A DNA stretch of 64,000 nt from Onchocerca lupi (Eukaryota; Nematoda; Chromadorea; Rhabditida; Onchocercidae): positions 223,121 to 287,120 of the forward strand of contig JAOVVO010000021.1 of assembly GCA_028564675.1 (NCBI GenBank), given 5' to 3'. A program made the translations under genes and the position numbers. A model generated the notes under the pieces. The model was not told where the DNA came from, did not search any database, and saw only the letters and a list, made by a program, of their open reading frames with translations. The first letter of the stretch is position 1, and the number at the start of each line of letters is the position of its first letter. Positions 11,256-24,700 of this stretch are shown here, one piece after another.

Positions 11256-12230
11256 AAGTAATTTATTGGTACCAATATACTGTTACTGTTATTGTTACTA
11301 TACCATACCATGTAAAAATTTTGATTTGACATTAAACTAATCAAAATGGCAATCAATATATCAAAACATAGCAGTATGAGGTCAAAATCAAATCAGTACT
11401 GTTTTTCTTGACTATATTTCTAGTTTCCAGGAAATCAGACATAGTATAAAAACATGATCACATGTTCTATAATCGACTTAGATCTTAAGCATGATAAAGT
11501 GCTGAACGGAATAATCATAGTGTGTTGCTCTTAATTTGAATATTTTAGCATATGTATCGAACTTGAAATGTTCAAATATTTCAATAAGATATCAGATGTA
11601 TCAATATCAGATGAGAAATAAATTACATATTTGAGTTACAATTTGGATGTTGTCCGATCATTTAATGGTTTCATCAATAATTTGAAAAGATTGCTGATCT
11701 TTTGTCCTGTAAAACAGTTAAAGGCAATTTTTTTACAGATGAATATTATCAAACTTTGAGAAAGTGATATATTTTTTTGAAGAAAGGATATATTTTTCAA
11801 AAAAAAAAAAAAAAAAAAGAAATGAATTAAATTTTTCTAAAAAATCTGTAGGGACTTCTATTTTCTTGCTCCTCTTCTCTCTTAATTTCTCTACTTTATT
11901 TAATTTTATTTCAAAAAGTTGTGATATTGCATAGTTAGACTTTTTTAGTCTAATTGTTAATTTGGTTTTAATTTTCAGTCTCAACTGCAATTGTCCTGTC
12001 TTATATTTTATAATTTTTTTAGTATCTGGAACGGAAAATTATGATGAAGTAATCTTGTCTAGTTGATATTCAGATGTTATAAAAGCAATGAGAAATTTTA
12101 CTGTAAAGATGGCGAAATTTGGTGACGTTTGTAAAGTCCTTACAAGATTTTTAGAAAAATTTCTGAGGAATGAACATCTATCTATGCTCAAAAATCAAGA
12201 AGAATTAGCAGAAATTATTATATTTCGTTA
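11256..12230. other. convergent intergenic spacer
   Basis: Holds the 3' ends of the two flanking convergent genes. Candidate poly(A) signals are ATTAAA near 11330 and AATAAA near 11618 on +, and AATAAA on the minus strand near 11897-11902. No gene was seen. Confidence 0.5.
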
Positions 12231-14218
12231 TTAATAAACATAATAATAATCAACGTATTCATATTCATAAATGCTATCAAGCACTTTTTGTGATTCTCCA
12301 GACTTCTCAGCATCCTGTAATTTCGAAACTGATGTTGGAAGACGCTGTCGATAGCGTCGTTGTCGTTGTTTGTAACCTTTTCGATCATAACCTTTTCCAT
12401 AATCTCTTACTTTTGTTTTTTGTTTTAGAACTAAAAAATATATGAAATTCAAATATTTTAGTAGTATATATTCTTCTGATATTTCGCTTAGAGAGTATAA
12501 AAAAAAGAAATATGAAAATTATGTTTTCTTAAAAGCAAAACTGTATTTCAACTTCGACAAGAGTACGATCTGATATTTTGGCAATAAACGAATCAAATTT
12601 TTATAAATTGAATTAACTAAGTTAACGAAAATTTCCCAAAAATCGGTGCTTATCCTGTAAAATTTTGCGAAGATTTGAAATGGAAAATTTTCTCTTCGCA
12701 GAATAGTTAGAGATATTTCGGGATTTCAACGAAATTTCTAGTAATAGTCGGGAACAAGAATAAAAAGAAAAAAAAAATGAAGGACGGCATTTAAACAAAA
12801 AATTGAAAAATTAAATACATAAAAGTTAAATATAAAAAAATTTCACGTGTCATATATGGAACATACCATGTGATGCATTTGCCTTTTCATTATTTCCTTC
12901 GAGAATTTCAGTATCAATTGTGTTACGATCGATTTCGCTATCAATTTCTCCACTGCTTTCAATCTGATCATCATCAATATTTTTGGTACCATTCAGATCA
13001 ACATTGATCCCAGTAGTTATATTGAGAATTGCAACAATTTCGTCCGATTTTACATGACCGAGAATTTTGACATTCGGAAATTCTACTTCTTTAGTACCTT
13101 CCCAAGTAGTTGTTGTATCATTCGTTTGATTATGTGAATCAGTCGACTTCAACTTATCATTTCGAATTTTTTCCGTCAATAAACATTTGCCAATTTTAAA
13201 TTTAAATGGTTCACAACATGGTATTTTATTATCCACACATGGTTTTAAGTTACAGTGACGAGCATTTACGATACGTGTACCATTTCTAAAAGACTGGTTG
13301 ATAAAGTTTGAATTTTTGAAGTTTGAAATTCTCAGCATTTTGATAAATAATAATGTTATAAATGTATGAATTTTATAAATTTTTTTACTGAAAATTCCAA
13401 ATTTTATCGAAGAATTAAAAATTCGCAAAAATGCAAAATATAAAACATACGGTAATGTTAATGTACGATTTTGCATGCCACATCCACCGCATAAATGCGA
13501 ACATTCGTTCCATGCACTCCATTCACCTGAAACTTGATGACATCTGAGATCGTGAATATTTGATAGAAAATGATTTCTCATTTTCATAAATTATCATTTA
13601 ATTATCAATATCATAAATTGAGAATTATCTTAATTCATAAAACAAAACAGATTATCTGTTTATAAAACTTTTTGTTGCAATGAAAAAAATTAGCAAATAT
13701 TTTAACTTACAATCTGATAAATCGTTTAATGTTATACTTGTATTGGAAAATATTCCCTTTCCCTAAAACGAAATAATTTTTACAAACATTATTTTCTAGA
13801 ATTTTTTAAAAAAAATTTCTTATTTTTCAAAAAATATTTTGAATTCATTTATTTGTATATTTATTCATTTTAATTTTTTTTTCCAGCGACGTAAAAAATG
13901 TGTTTTATCAGCACAACAATATATTTTACAACACAAAACATTGTAATTTCATTTTGCATGACTTATAATTTGTTTAATTAGTAAAGTAAATTCTTAATTA
14001 GATGAAAATATATTCATATTTAGATGAAACTGATTGTATTCAAACTAAGCAAAAAATCTTTTGTTCAGGTTTTTTTCATTTTCAAAATTTAAATTTAAAT
14101 CAAAAATTTTTAAATTTCAGTATAAATTGGTAATTTCAAAATTTGGATTTCTAATTATTACTTGGGAATTAGTTCGTATCAGAAGAAATGATAGGACAAG
14201 AAACGAGATGAACAACAT
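12231..14218 (-). CDS. small secreted thrombospondin type 1 repeat protein
   Basis: Five exons on the minus strand: 14162-14218, 13711-13762, 13451-13526, 12867-13285 and 12231-12430, in frame throughout, encoding 267 residues. Residues 1-19 form a signal peptide (MLFISFLVLSFLLIRTNS). One TSP1 repeat follows at about 37-75: CEWSAWNECSHLCGGCG, then NGTRIVNARHCNLKPC. After a Cys-Cys segment (IPCCEPF) comes a Ser/Thr/Asn-rich region with several N-glycosylation sequons (NQT, NDT, NIT, NGT, NAS). An acidic stretch is next (about 160-195), then an Arg/Lys/Tyr-rich tail (GYKQRQRRYRQR). It is likely extracellular and may bind matrix or glycosaminoglycan through the TSP1 and basic parts; that function is inferred. 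Exon 1 was chosen because it supplies a signal peptide in the correct phase. Confidence 0.8.
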
Positions 14219-16437
14219 GTAGAAAGATGACGATTTGACTTTATCACAAATATGATCAGTTATTATATATGATAAATACGACAGAATGAGTATGGCCTTG
14301 AACTTTGTTTTATTCTCAGCAAATCTTTGATGGATTATCATTGGTCATAAAAATTGTCATATCTCTCCTCTCCGAGAAAGATTTGGCTAAATGATTAACT
14401 ATATAATTTATAGAAATTGTAGAAAACTTTATGTCCATTGTTTTGGTCATTTCTTTAAGTTCTTCAATCCAAGTATAATGCTAATTTCAACGAAATATAA
14501 TTTTATGCAAAATAGAAATCTTCCACGATTCATCATTAATTAATAGTAACAATTAAGAAATTCATTATTAGCCAACAGTATTTGATTATATTTTCATTTC
14601 TGATTTTGAAATTGATTTTTCACAGGCAAAATTTTGAAGCTTTTCAGAAGTTGAAGTTTTTTTGAACTTTGGAGTTTTAATCACATTCAAATATATCAAA
14701 ATTTTTGCTGATTTAAAAATCTAAATAAAATCAAAGAATTATTTGATTTATTTGTGAAAAATTTTATAAATTGAGATAATATCGAAGAGCTAGTTGTAGA
14801 ATGATGCTATAATATTACATTTTGATGGTCATTTTAAGACGAGTCAAAGTAGCAGTTAAAAATGATTAATTTATGGATTGTTTTCAAATGAATTTTTGTT
14901 TATCATAGAGATAAAATAAGTATTTATGCCATAAGATTGCTTGATCATGCAAAAAATTTTCCAAAATGTTTTTATTAAGAGCTTTTTCAGAAGTTTGGAA
15001 ATTTCATTAAAAATAGTTGAATTTTTAATCCAAACAGAAATTCATATATTCTTAAGCATCATTACAGAACGGATAACCTTAGTTCAAAGAAAATTATCAC
15101 ATTCCGAAGAAAAAGATTATTTTATTTCATTATAATTTATAATGTTTTAAGAATAAGCTACTGCTAAAGCTTCAGAATAATTATAAATTTGAAAAGTTAC
15201 AACTTATCGGCCGATTTTTGAATTTTAAAGCAAAATGCAAAAATTATGAAAAAAAAAGAATTAAAATTATCCACGATCATCTGCATCATATAATTTTCTT
15301 ATTCTTAATAAGAAATTTAATCTAAAATTTTAGATAAGAATTCAAGGATGGAAAAGATTAATGCATTGGAAAGATTCGAATGTGATAGTGTACAGAATAA
15401 AAAATTAATTTGAATACTTCACAAATTTTTTAAAATTAAATTAATTTTATCAAAACGAATGATGCAGTTGGAAAATATTCTCACTAGCAAACTTTGACTA
15501 TTCTGTGAATTTAATCCAAAATTAAAATTGCTTAAGTATGATGATAATAGTGAAATAATATCACCATTGATATGATCAACTGTGAACCTCAAAGTTTATG
15601 CTTAAAGAATGAAATTCATATCATTTTATCACTATTATTATCTTTTAGTCAATTCAATTCCATCTAATTACTGTTGTAACTAGAATATTGTTTATCGAAA
15701 CTAATTAAATTTTCACATATCAAAATTAACAAAGCTTTTCAGAATGACTTCAATGTTGAAATAGCAACTTCATCAATTAGATAATCATTTTAAAAAAGCT
15801 GAATTATCAATATTCACTTTTTGCCTGGAAATTTGTCACTCGAATCCCTATTTCTTTTCTCCACTTTTGAGAATAATAAAATAATAATCATTGATTCTTC
15901 CTCGACTTTGTTTTCCGAAAAAAACAAGGTTTTATTATCTGCATGATTAATTGCTATTTTTGATCAATAATTAACATAAAATATGTAAAGTTTAAAATAA
16001 TTGCTCAATTTTATTTTCATTTCTGGAAATACTTTTAATCATTTAACTGTCATTAGTTTGATTTGTTCCAACTTGACAACTTTTACAGCTTCAACTTTCC
16101 TTCTTAAATCCAATAACGGTGAATTTAATCTTTTATAAATGACTGAATAATAAATAAAAATAATAAATAAATATAATAATAAGCAAATAAATAATAAAAA
16201 ATTTTGTTTAAAAAAAAATTGTTGATGAATATTTTTCACATTTATGCTAAAATTTAGCAAAATTTAATAAGAAAATGAAAATTATTTAAATTTAAAAAGA
16301 TTTTCTCATCGATTTTAAAATTTTAGCAATTTATTTTTTTAAAATTTAGCTTCAATTGCAGAATGAATTATCTTTCATACGAGGAATGATTTTCAAAATA
16401 GCAATAAATAAATATCACGTAAAAATGGCATTATTGA

Positions 16438-16620
16438 ATGAAATTACTTTTCTTTTCTTTTTTTTTTTCGCTTTTCATAGTATTTGTTGCATGCATTTGC
16501 AATCAATCCACTCAACAACAAGATAGAACCTTAAATATGATAAAGCTTCGAAAAATTTTAAATTCATCAAAATATTGTCTAACGACTGCTAATATAATTG
16601 ATAATATACGAGAAATTTAA
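16438..16620 (+). CDS. possible 60-residue secreted peptide, doubtful
   Basis: ATG at 16438 opens a frame with a signal-peptide-like start (Lys2, then a run of Leu, Phe, Ser and Val ending VACICN) and a polar remainder with one further Cys, stopping at 16620. No family was recognised. The hydrophobic part is largely encoded by T-runs that occur by chance in this DNA, and an acceptor-like TTTTCATAG lies inside it. It may be chance. Confidence 0.2.
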   Translation: MKLLFFSFFFSLFIVFVACICNQSTQQQDRTLNMIKLRKILNSSKYCLTTANIIDNIREI

Positions 16621-18270
16621 AAATTCAGGAATTTTTCGAAATCTTATATTTTAAATTTAAAAAAAAAGAAAATTGAAATATATTTGACTCATATTTGTTC
16701 GATAAAAAATTTCTCCCTCATTTTATTGATAATCCTCTTACTTCAAAGTTTAAAATTCTAAATTTAATTAAGTTAAACTTTGAATTTCCGAAAATATCTT
16801 AAATCCTCGTGATATTTTCTTAACTTTTTTCATTTTCAAACCTCTTGTGTTACGTTCTTGATTATTCGATTCATTTTCAAACTTCCTATGTTCATGTTTT
16901 TTCGATTTATGCTCAAATGTTATTGGTTTTTCGACTTATTCTCATTTGTTTTTTTTCTTTTTTCTTTTTTTTTTTGTTCTTTTTCTTGAAAATATATTAG
17001 TTTTGAATAATATGGGGAGAAATTTTCAAAATGAGGATAAAAGTTTGATGCGAAATTGAGAAAGACAGCAAAACAAAGATAAATTTGATAAATGATTGTA
17101 TGAATATTTTGATGGCTTATTTAGATGGATGAAAACGGTGAGGGAAAATTGAAGATTTTAGAAATTCCTGAGGGACAAAAGTTTTGCAAAGTTTCGGATT
17201 TTGCCTATATCAGTTGGCTTGCTGGAGTCTAATTTTCACGAAACTTTTTCCCTTCTTCCAGCCTCCTAGAAATGTCTTATCTTAAGACAATATCTTTGAA
17301 TTGTTAAAAGTGCATATAACATCCAACCAAATATTTTCCGAATAATAGGCCGCAAAATATTTTTGAGCTTTTACTTCATCTCAATTTTTCAAATCTTTTG
17401 AGAGCTCATTCATTCATTCATTCAAACTTTTCATTCATTTCTAAAATTTCTTCAAAGATACTTTACGAACTTTTTGCTCCTTTTTTTCGTTTCAAGTTTG
17501 AAAAGATTGTTAATGACGAATGGTATTAGAATAAAAAAAATTGCGCGTTATTTTAAATTTTTTAAACTTCCATAAATATTTTATTTGAAATTAAAAAAAA
17601 AATAGAATGACTCACTAAAATTGATTTTTTTATAAGGGTCATCATCGAAATTTTGTGACATCATTTCATATTCATCACTTTTATTACTTTTTTTCATCAT
17701 TAATAATTTCATCAATTTTCATCTTTTTGAAAAAAAAAAAAAATAGGAAGTTGAGCGATAAAAAAAATGAAACAATGTGGAAATTTTTTTCCAAAAAATC
17801 CATGAATTTGAATTTTTCTTGAAAATTTGAAATTTTCAAAATAAATTTTTCGAAAAAAAAAAAGAGAAATTTAAACTCTAAGCCCCAAACTACCATATGC
17901 TTCATGAAGGTGTCAATTTTAATTTCATCAAATTTTTGATCAAACAAAAAATGAATGAAAAAATGAACTAATGAAATTTTTTTTAAATTGACCTAAATAA
18001 TAATCATACTTAATTACTTAACTTATTTAATGGTAAAAAAATATGAATATAATTATTTATCTTATCACTTCATTTAAAAATAAGGTTTTTACGAATGATA
18101 AAGTAATATTTATTCAGGAGATAAGATTTTCTTTTTTTCGATTTAAAAGATAAGGTTTTTTATATAGTATTGATAACAGTGCAGCAAGCTTAATAAATTG
18201 GCCAAGTTGATCAAAAACGAGTAAAACGAGTGGTTCTGTCATATTTAATCTGGTCTAAAGCCAAGTATGA

Positions 18271-18350
18271 AGAAATATGTAACCAGCCAATAATATGTAA
18301 CCACTAATTGTAACTACTATGAAATAATATGTAACCACTAATTTAACCAG
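18271..18350 (+). repeat. short tandem repeat, unit with AATATGTAACCACTAAT
   Basis: Three to four imperfect copies of AATATGTAACCA(C/G)… separated by 20-35 bases. No coding potential. Confidence 0.6.
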
Positions 18351-19862
18351 CCATATTTTATTTAATATGAAATATTAATATTAAATATTAAATAGAGTCC
18401 TAAATGCATATCTAATCTTAAAAACATTATTTTTGAATTCAAATTTATCTCAATCAAATTTATAATTAAATATCAGTTTTAAATTTTTTTACTTTTACGT
18501 CAGCGAAATAAATTCAAAAATTTTCATTTTACTGATTGCTGTGAATTTTTGTTGCTCAAACTGTAGAAAAAATCATTTAATTTCGCAATTTTGTTTCAGG
18601 AAAAAGATTAAGGATTACCGGGAAAGAATGAAAGAAAATGAAATTATGAGAAATTGAATTTAAACTATGAAGAAGATGAAGTTGAGGAAGATGATTGTAT
18701 AAGAAATTCTAAAAATTTAGAACTAAATTATGTTAGAATATAAATAGAATTGATGTTTTATCCAATTTTTGGATCATAAATTGTTTAAATTTAAATTTTT
18801 TTTATGATCAAATATTTCTCTCACCAAAGAGATGCGACAAAAGAAAATCAAAAATAATTAACCTTTATTTCGTCTCACTATTAAAAATTAAATTTTTATC
18901 ATTTAAATGTATAAATTGATCTGAGATTTTTGAATTATTCAATAAAAATGAACATGAAGTATTTATTTTGATATGACTATCAAATCGAATTTTTTTATGT
19001 CAGAAAATTAATTCATATAATTTAAAACAAACTTTTCAAATAATTAATTACAGAATATTTTCAAGATAATTGTTTCATTTTTTTACGATGCATCATCATC
19101 AACCAAGTAATATGATTATCCTTGATTAAGAAACCAATATTTTTGTAGAATTTTGAGAAACCGATCAAAAATTCTGTCAAAAATGCCATAACTTGCGAAT
19201 TTTTGCCCCTATTAATTTTTTTTTTTTTAAATGCTATTTTAAAACACACATATTAATTAATTCTTTCTATACAAATATTCAATTTAATCATTTTTTTTCA
19301 AAATTTTTACGGATGAAAACGTAAACTTTTAAATGATTTCTTCGAACTTCAATTGTATTTATTTGAATATTTCCATAAAAGAAGTATAATTCATATTCTA
19401 ATCTTTAAACCTTTAAAATTTGGATTCCATTATAAAGGTAATGAATTTTTGATGATAGCTTATGATTTATTTATAATCATAGTGTTTTAGTAAAATTCAA
19501 TTTATAGTCGAATTCTCTAATTTATAATTTATAAGCAAATTCCTCTAGTAAAAATCAAAAATTCTATTAAATTTCAAATTCTAATCGTAATATATCCTTA
19601 TTTCTTTTTCTCGATTTGAACTTTCTTTCCGCTTGCTTATTATTATCAGTTTATTTCAAATTGTGAAAAAGAATCTAAAATAAATTAATTAAGAAAAGCA
19701 TTGCACTAATTAAATTACAAAACTTTTCGATAATTGCAAAATTTTGCAAACATTAATTGTATCTATATCGATTATCAGAAAAACGAGAAATCAATTATCA
19801 TTTTCTTTGTAAACATCAAAATTTGCAGCGAAAAAAAAATGCTCCATTACAGATTATTGATA

Positions 19863-19891
19863 AGCATGCATTGCATGCATGCATGCATGCA
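19863..19891 (+). repeat. GCAT microsatellite, self-complementary
   Basis: ATGCATGC repeats about seven times. The run is palindromic throughout. Confidence 0.85.
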
Positions 19892-20334
19892 AAGAATTTT
19901 ATGCAATTTTAAAGCACTTTCAAATGCTTTTACTCATCAGATGATCGATTATTGTGATGGAAAAAGCAAGAAGCAACTCCTTTTTTTTTGGCTTTTTCAT
20001 CTTGCACATCCTAGCAACATGCAATAATTATCAAATTCAGTCTCGTTTTATTTTTGAATGACAAGAAAAGAGAGAGAAAAAAAAAGAAGCAAAAAAGGAA
20101 AGGCTAAATTGAGAAAAATTGAGAATCTCTTCTAACTTCCTCTCTCTCGTTTTTTTTTTTTTTTTTTTTTTTCATCGCAATTCATCTTTAGATTGATCTT
20201 TTGCCTCATTCTTGCAATTTTTTTCTTTTCTGATAAAATCTTATCGAGAAATCAGCAATTTTTAGGATGAATGGAAGCTCTTTTCATATATCATCTTTTC
20301 ATTCAAAAGATTTCGTAATGAGCAATTTCATTTT

Positions 20335-20680
20335 TTAATTGGAAAATTGCAGAACGAATCGTTTGCTTCTATTACTAATTTAGGAATTAAAATCTTTCGC
20401 TTTTATTGCTTCATTAGGAATTCTGAATCTTTCGCTTTTATTGCGTAATTAAGAATTTCGAATCCTTCGTTCCTGTCACTTATTTAACGATCACAATTTT
20501 CTGCTTTTATCACTGATTTGAAATTCAGGACTTTTTGCTTTTATTAATTAATTAGGAATCAGAATCTTTTAATTTTATTTTCTATTTAGAAATCAGAATC
20601 TTTCGATTTTATCACTCAATTAAAGATCATAATTCCCGCTCCTATTACTTAATTAAGAATTTTTCGCTTTTGTTAATTAA
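20335..20680 (+). repeat. minisatellite, ~40-45-bp unit, about eight copies
   Basis: Degenerate tandem units containing TTAGGAATTNNGAATCTTTCG and CTTTTATTNNTTAATTA, beginning near 20345 and fading at about 20680. Noncoding. Confidence 0.7.
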
Positions 20681-21381
20681 GGATTTTAATGAATTAATTT
20701 ATAATAATATTTTTGAATTTTTCAGATTTGAAAATCCAAAATAATATCTTGTAAAGCCTATTTAGCAATTACAATTTTATGTCTTATCTATCGATATATA
20801 TTTTTTTCTTATCATAATCAATCCTAAGATTTTTGTTTTGTTAATGGTTGGTAGGGTCAAAGGATAAATGTTATGGTTGAGCAATCAAGATAAGTTCAAA
20901 AATTTTGTACGATTAGAAGGGTGAAAATATAGATGGTTATCATATCATTTGCAGAATTATCGAACATATCATTGATAACGATATGGAAGACAAATATCTC
21001 ACAAAGCATTTCGATTTTAAAATTAGAAAACTATAAATTCATAAAACTAAAATTGGAAATTAAAAAATTAATAAAAAATTTAAAAAAAGAAAAAAAAGTA
21101 ACCGAAACCTTACTTTAAATTTTGCCATTATTCACTTTCAAACATTTTAAGCATGCAATTCTTATTGAAAAATTCATTTACGTAATTAATTCTTGTTTAC
21201 ATCAAAATACATAGCATAATTTTTTTTTTCTTTTTTTTTTTTGATGATAATGCAAATTTTTCAACTGTTTTTGAAAAATGTTTCATTAATTTAATGAAAA
21301 TTTTTTCTCATTAATTCAAAAAATCTTAATTTGCAGTTATGTATAAATTCATTTTTACACTGCAATTGCTATTAACTAATA

Positions 21382-21673
21382 ATGACACACGGAGCTGACA
21401 ACGAAAATCCCGTGGTTAGGATTTTTTTCAATTTATTGGTACTTAAAATTTTGCTATAGTTGACCTAAATCATTTCTCAAAAAACCTGAAAGATATTGAA
21501 ATTGAGAGCACGAAATGCGATGAGTATGATTTCAGTTATAGTTTTCTAAAATTTCGAATTAACGCTAGAAAATGCATCATTAATTAAATTTCATTTATTC
21601 ATATTTTTGATTTCAAAATTAATAAATTTTCGTTATCGATCAATAAATTATTATTGGTGTTTTACTAAATTTT

Positions 21674-21722
<49 letters not shown>

Positions 21723-24700
21723 CAAAAACCACGACCTCAAACGCTTTGGAAAGCGTTTCGACATAAATTTCACTGGAAATGTTTACTAACAACATTATTG
21801 ATACATTTATGCATTAGTTATGGCATTTGGTGCAATTCGAATCATTATGTAAATGTTGCTCAAATTACTTCAAAGCAAGTTTTTTTTTTTTTTTTTTTTT
21901 TCGAAATTCAATCTTACCTGATATCACGTAGCACCAATAATTAATTGTAAAAGACATTATTTATAAATATGTCCAAATGATATTTGTTTTTTTTGTAATT
22001 GAATCGTTCATTTGATGCATCTTTCGAAATTTCTTTTCTTTTTTTTTGGTTATGAGAAATTTTTATGAAAAAAAAACAAATTTTTCTAGAAAAAAAAAAG
22101 TTATGAAAGCGTAATTATATTAAGCTCGTTGAATCAATCAAACTGTTTTATGCTAATTAAAATACAAGATTTGAATTATTCGTAATTTTTATCATTAATT
22201 ACTTCGACTATTAGTAAGGAAATCATTTGATATAAACTTAGCAATAATTGAAAGAAATGATTATTTGGATGAATGAATTTTAGTTTATAATTTGAAATTT
22301 AACAGGAATTCATATGGACCATGTTCTCAGGGATATCATTTTATACCAATAGCATTTGGCATTATGTTATACATTGTTTATATTATGGAATGTTGGCATA
22401 ATCGTGCTAAAATTAGCAAAATTAAAAAAGTAATTTATCAAATTGTTTCTTCGTTTCTTGCACATAATTTAGGGTGAAATTTGAATTGATTGAAAAATTT
22501 TCAAGTGAAAATAATCATTAAAAATTCATTCGATTATTGAAATTTAATTCGAATAATTCGATAATTAACTGCTAATTTGTGTATTTCTTCAAAACCTAAA
22601 AAAAAAAATTACCAACTTAAGTACAAATCACATGTGATGATAAGTGGTATCTGTTGGTGTATCTTCGAAAAATTCGCCTTATTGATTTTTTCAAATAATC
22701 AATTTAATCATTTCATTAATTGATAATTTGTGTGTTTCTTAAAGTTTAAAAAAAGAAAAAAAAATTCGAATAAAAATTTGAATCACAATTGATAGAAATA
22801 GTATTTGTATGATAATCTACCTACCTGAAAGGAATGATAAGATTTAGGTTAATCATATTGAAGCAATGGAATATATTGATAAAATGCGAAATGCTCCACC
22901 AATTGTTTGGTGGCGAAGTATTTGTTATCATTATGTAAGACGAGCACGACAAGTTACCAGGTTTATTGCCTACGTTTTTTTTTATTCAGGAATGAGCTTA
23001 AGGATCCAAAAAAAAAGTTCGAAATTTAAATTAAAAAAAAAAACGATGGGAATTTAATTTAATTAAGATTTATTGTTTTCAGGATTTGATTTAACTAAGA
23101 TTGTGATTTAATTAAAAATGAACATTTGATTTGATTATGATTTAATAGAGTTTGATAATAATTAGGATTCGCTAATTTAATTTTTTAATTCTTTTTTTTT
23201 ATTTTCAATTTTTAAATTCCGTCTTATAAGACTGATAATAAAAATCACAAAGCCATAATTTAGAGTTAAGTATAAAATTAAATAATTACATTTATATTAA
23301 TAGCAGTATTATTAGTTTTTTTCGTATGTAAATACACTTTATTTATGTTTCTTGATGCTTTCTTTTTCGTAGTTTTTGATGCATCGTAATTTTTGAAAAA
23401 TTTAAATTTGAAAATTTTGAGAAAAAAAATTTTGAATTAATGGAATAAATTTTTAAACCAATAAAATTGAAGGTATAGAAATGGTGATGCTATCTCAGCA
23501 TTGCAAACTTTTTACGAGCGAGTCAATTCATATGTTGCTGGTAGTGTTTTCATTTACGATGCATGTGGTGTTAAGGTAATTTTTTAAATAGAAATTTGAA
23601 TTTTTTATTTTAATCCAAAGAGAAATTCCTTGAATAATAGTTTTTGAATAAAAATTTGAATTTCTTATTTTAATCCAAAGGTAAATACTTAAATATGATA
23701 TGAACAGAAGATGATAATACCACGAAATATTCATTCATAAATGATCTATTCCTATGAAGAAGTTAGGAAAGCAGTTTATTAGCTTGAAATTTTTGCATTT
23801 AAATGTGATCAAGTGGAATTTAATTGATATGATAGATAATCAAATGAAGCATGTTTATATTTGAAGCCATTTAATTGTTTTATGATAATATTCATAGAAA
23901 TCAATGACATTAAATTATTGCATTTTTCAGAAAACTTTGCTTGAAATCATTTTGAAATTTCGAAATGAACTCATCAAAAAATGAAATTAGCTGAAAATCA
24001 TTTTAAAATTGTTAAAAATAAACATGTGTGATGTTATTATCATATCATGCGTTCTTATTGATGATATGATAATAATATTTCTTCAGGATATATCAAAATC
24101 ATTGATTGATCTGGAACGTTATCCAATCACAAAAATCGATATCACTAAAGGATTCATTTTTGCATGTATGCAAGCAGCGAATGAATTCGAAGATCAACGC
24201 TCACGTTTTTTCATCGAAAATGAAATTCGTGATGATTATATGGAAGTAATTAAAAATTTTAAAATCAATAAAAACAACATGATAGCTTAGAGTGTTTTTT
24301 GCGGAAGTTAAGCAAAAGATTAGAGATTATTTACAAAAAGACTGATAAAAGATGTTTTTTCTTTTTTTTTTTTCATGGTACTTAAGATAAATTTTAGATA
24401 CATGAAGGCCTCGATTTTGCTGGCACACAATTCATCGAATCATTAATTGTATATTCAACACAATCTAATAAGCGTCCTTGGTATCTAACCTCAACTGCAT
24501 TTTGGATTTCTAGCATAATTTTGCTAAGTTGGCCATTAAGAATTATTTGTGACCTACGTACTGCCCATGTTAATTATCAAATTTCTAAATTATTCGGTAC
24601 AAATTATTTAAGGTAAATTAGTTTAAAAGTTTCAAAAATTGATAATTTATTTTGAAATTTTTACAAAAATCAATAATTGTGAAAAAAAAAAAAGAATTCT

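Larger units (their letters stand above)
14219..21381. other. 7-kb gene-poor intergenic region
   Basis: A+T-rich DNA between the divergently transcribed TSP1 and TMEM151 genes. No conserved exon was recognised on either strand. It contains one short signal-peptide-like frame and several minisatellites, listed separately, and would hold the promoters of both flanking genes. Confidence 0.55.
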
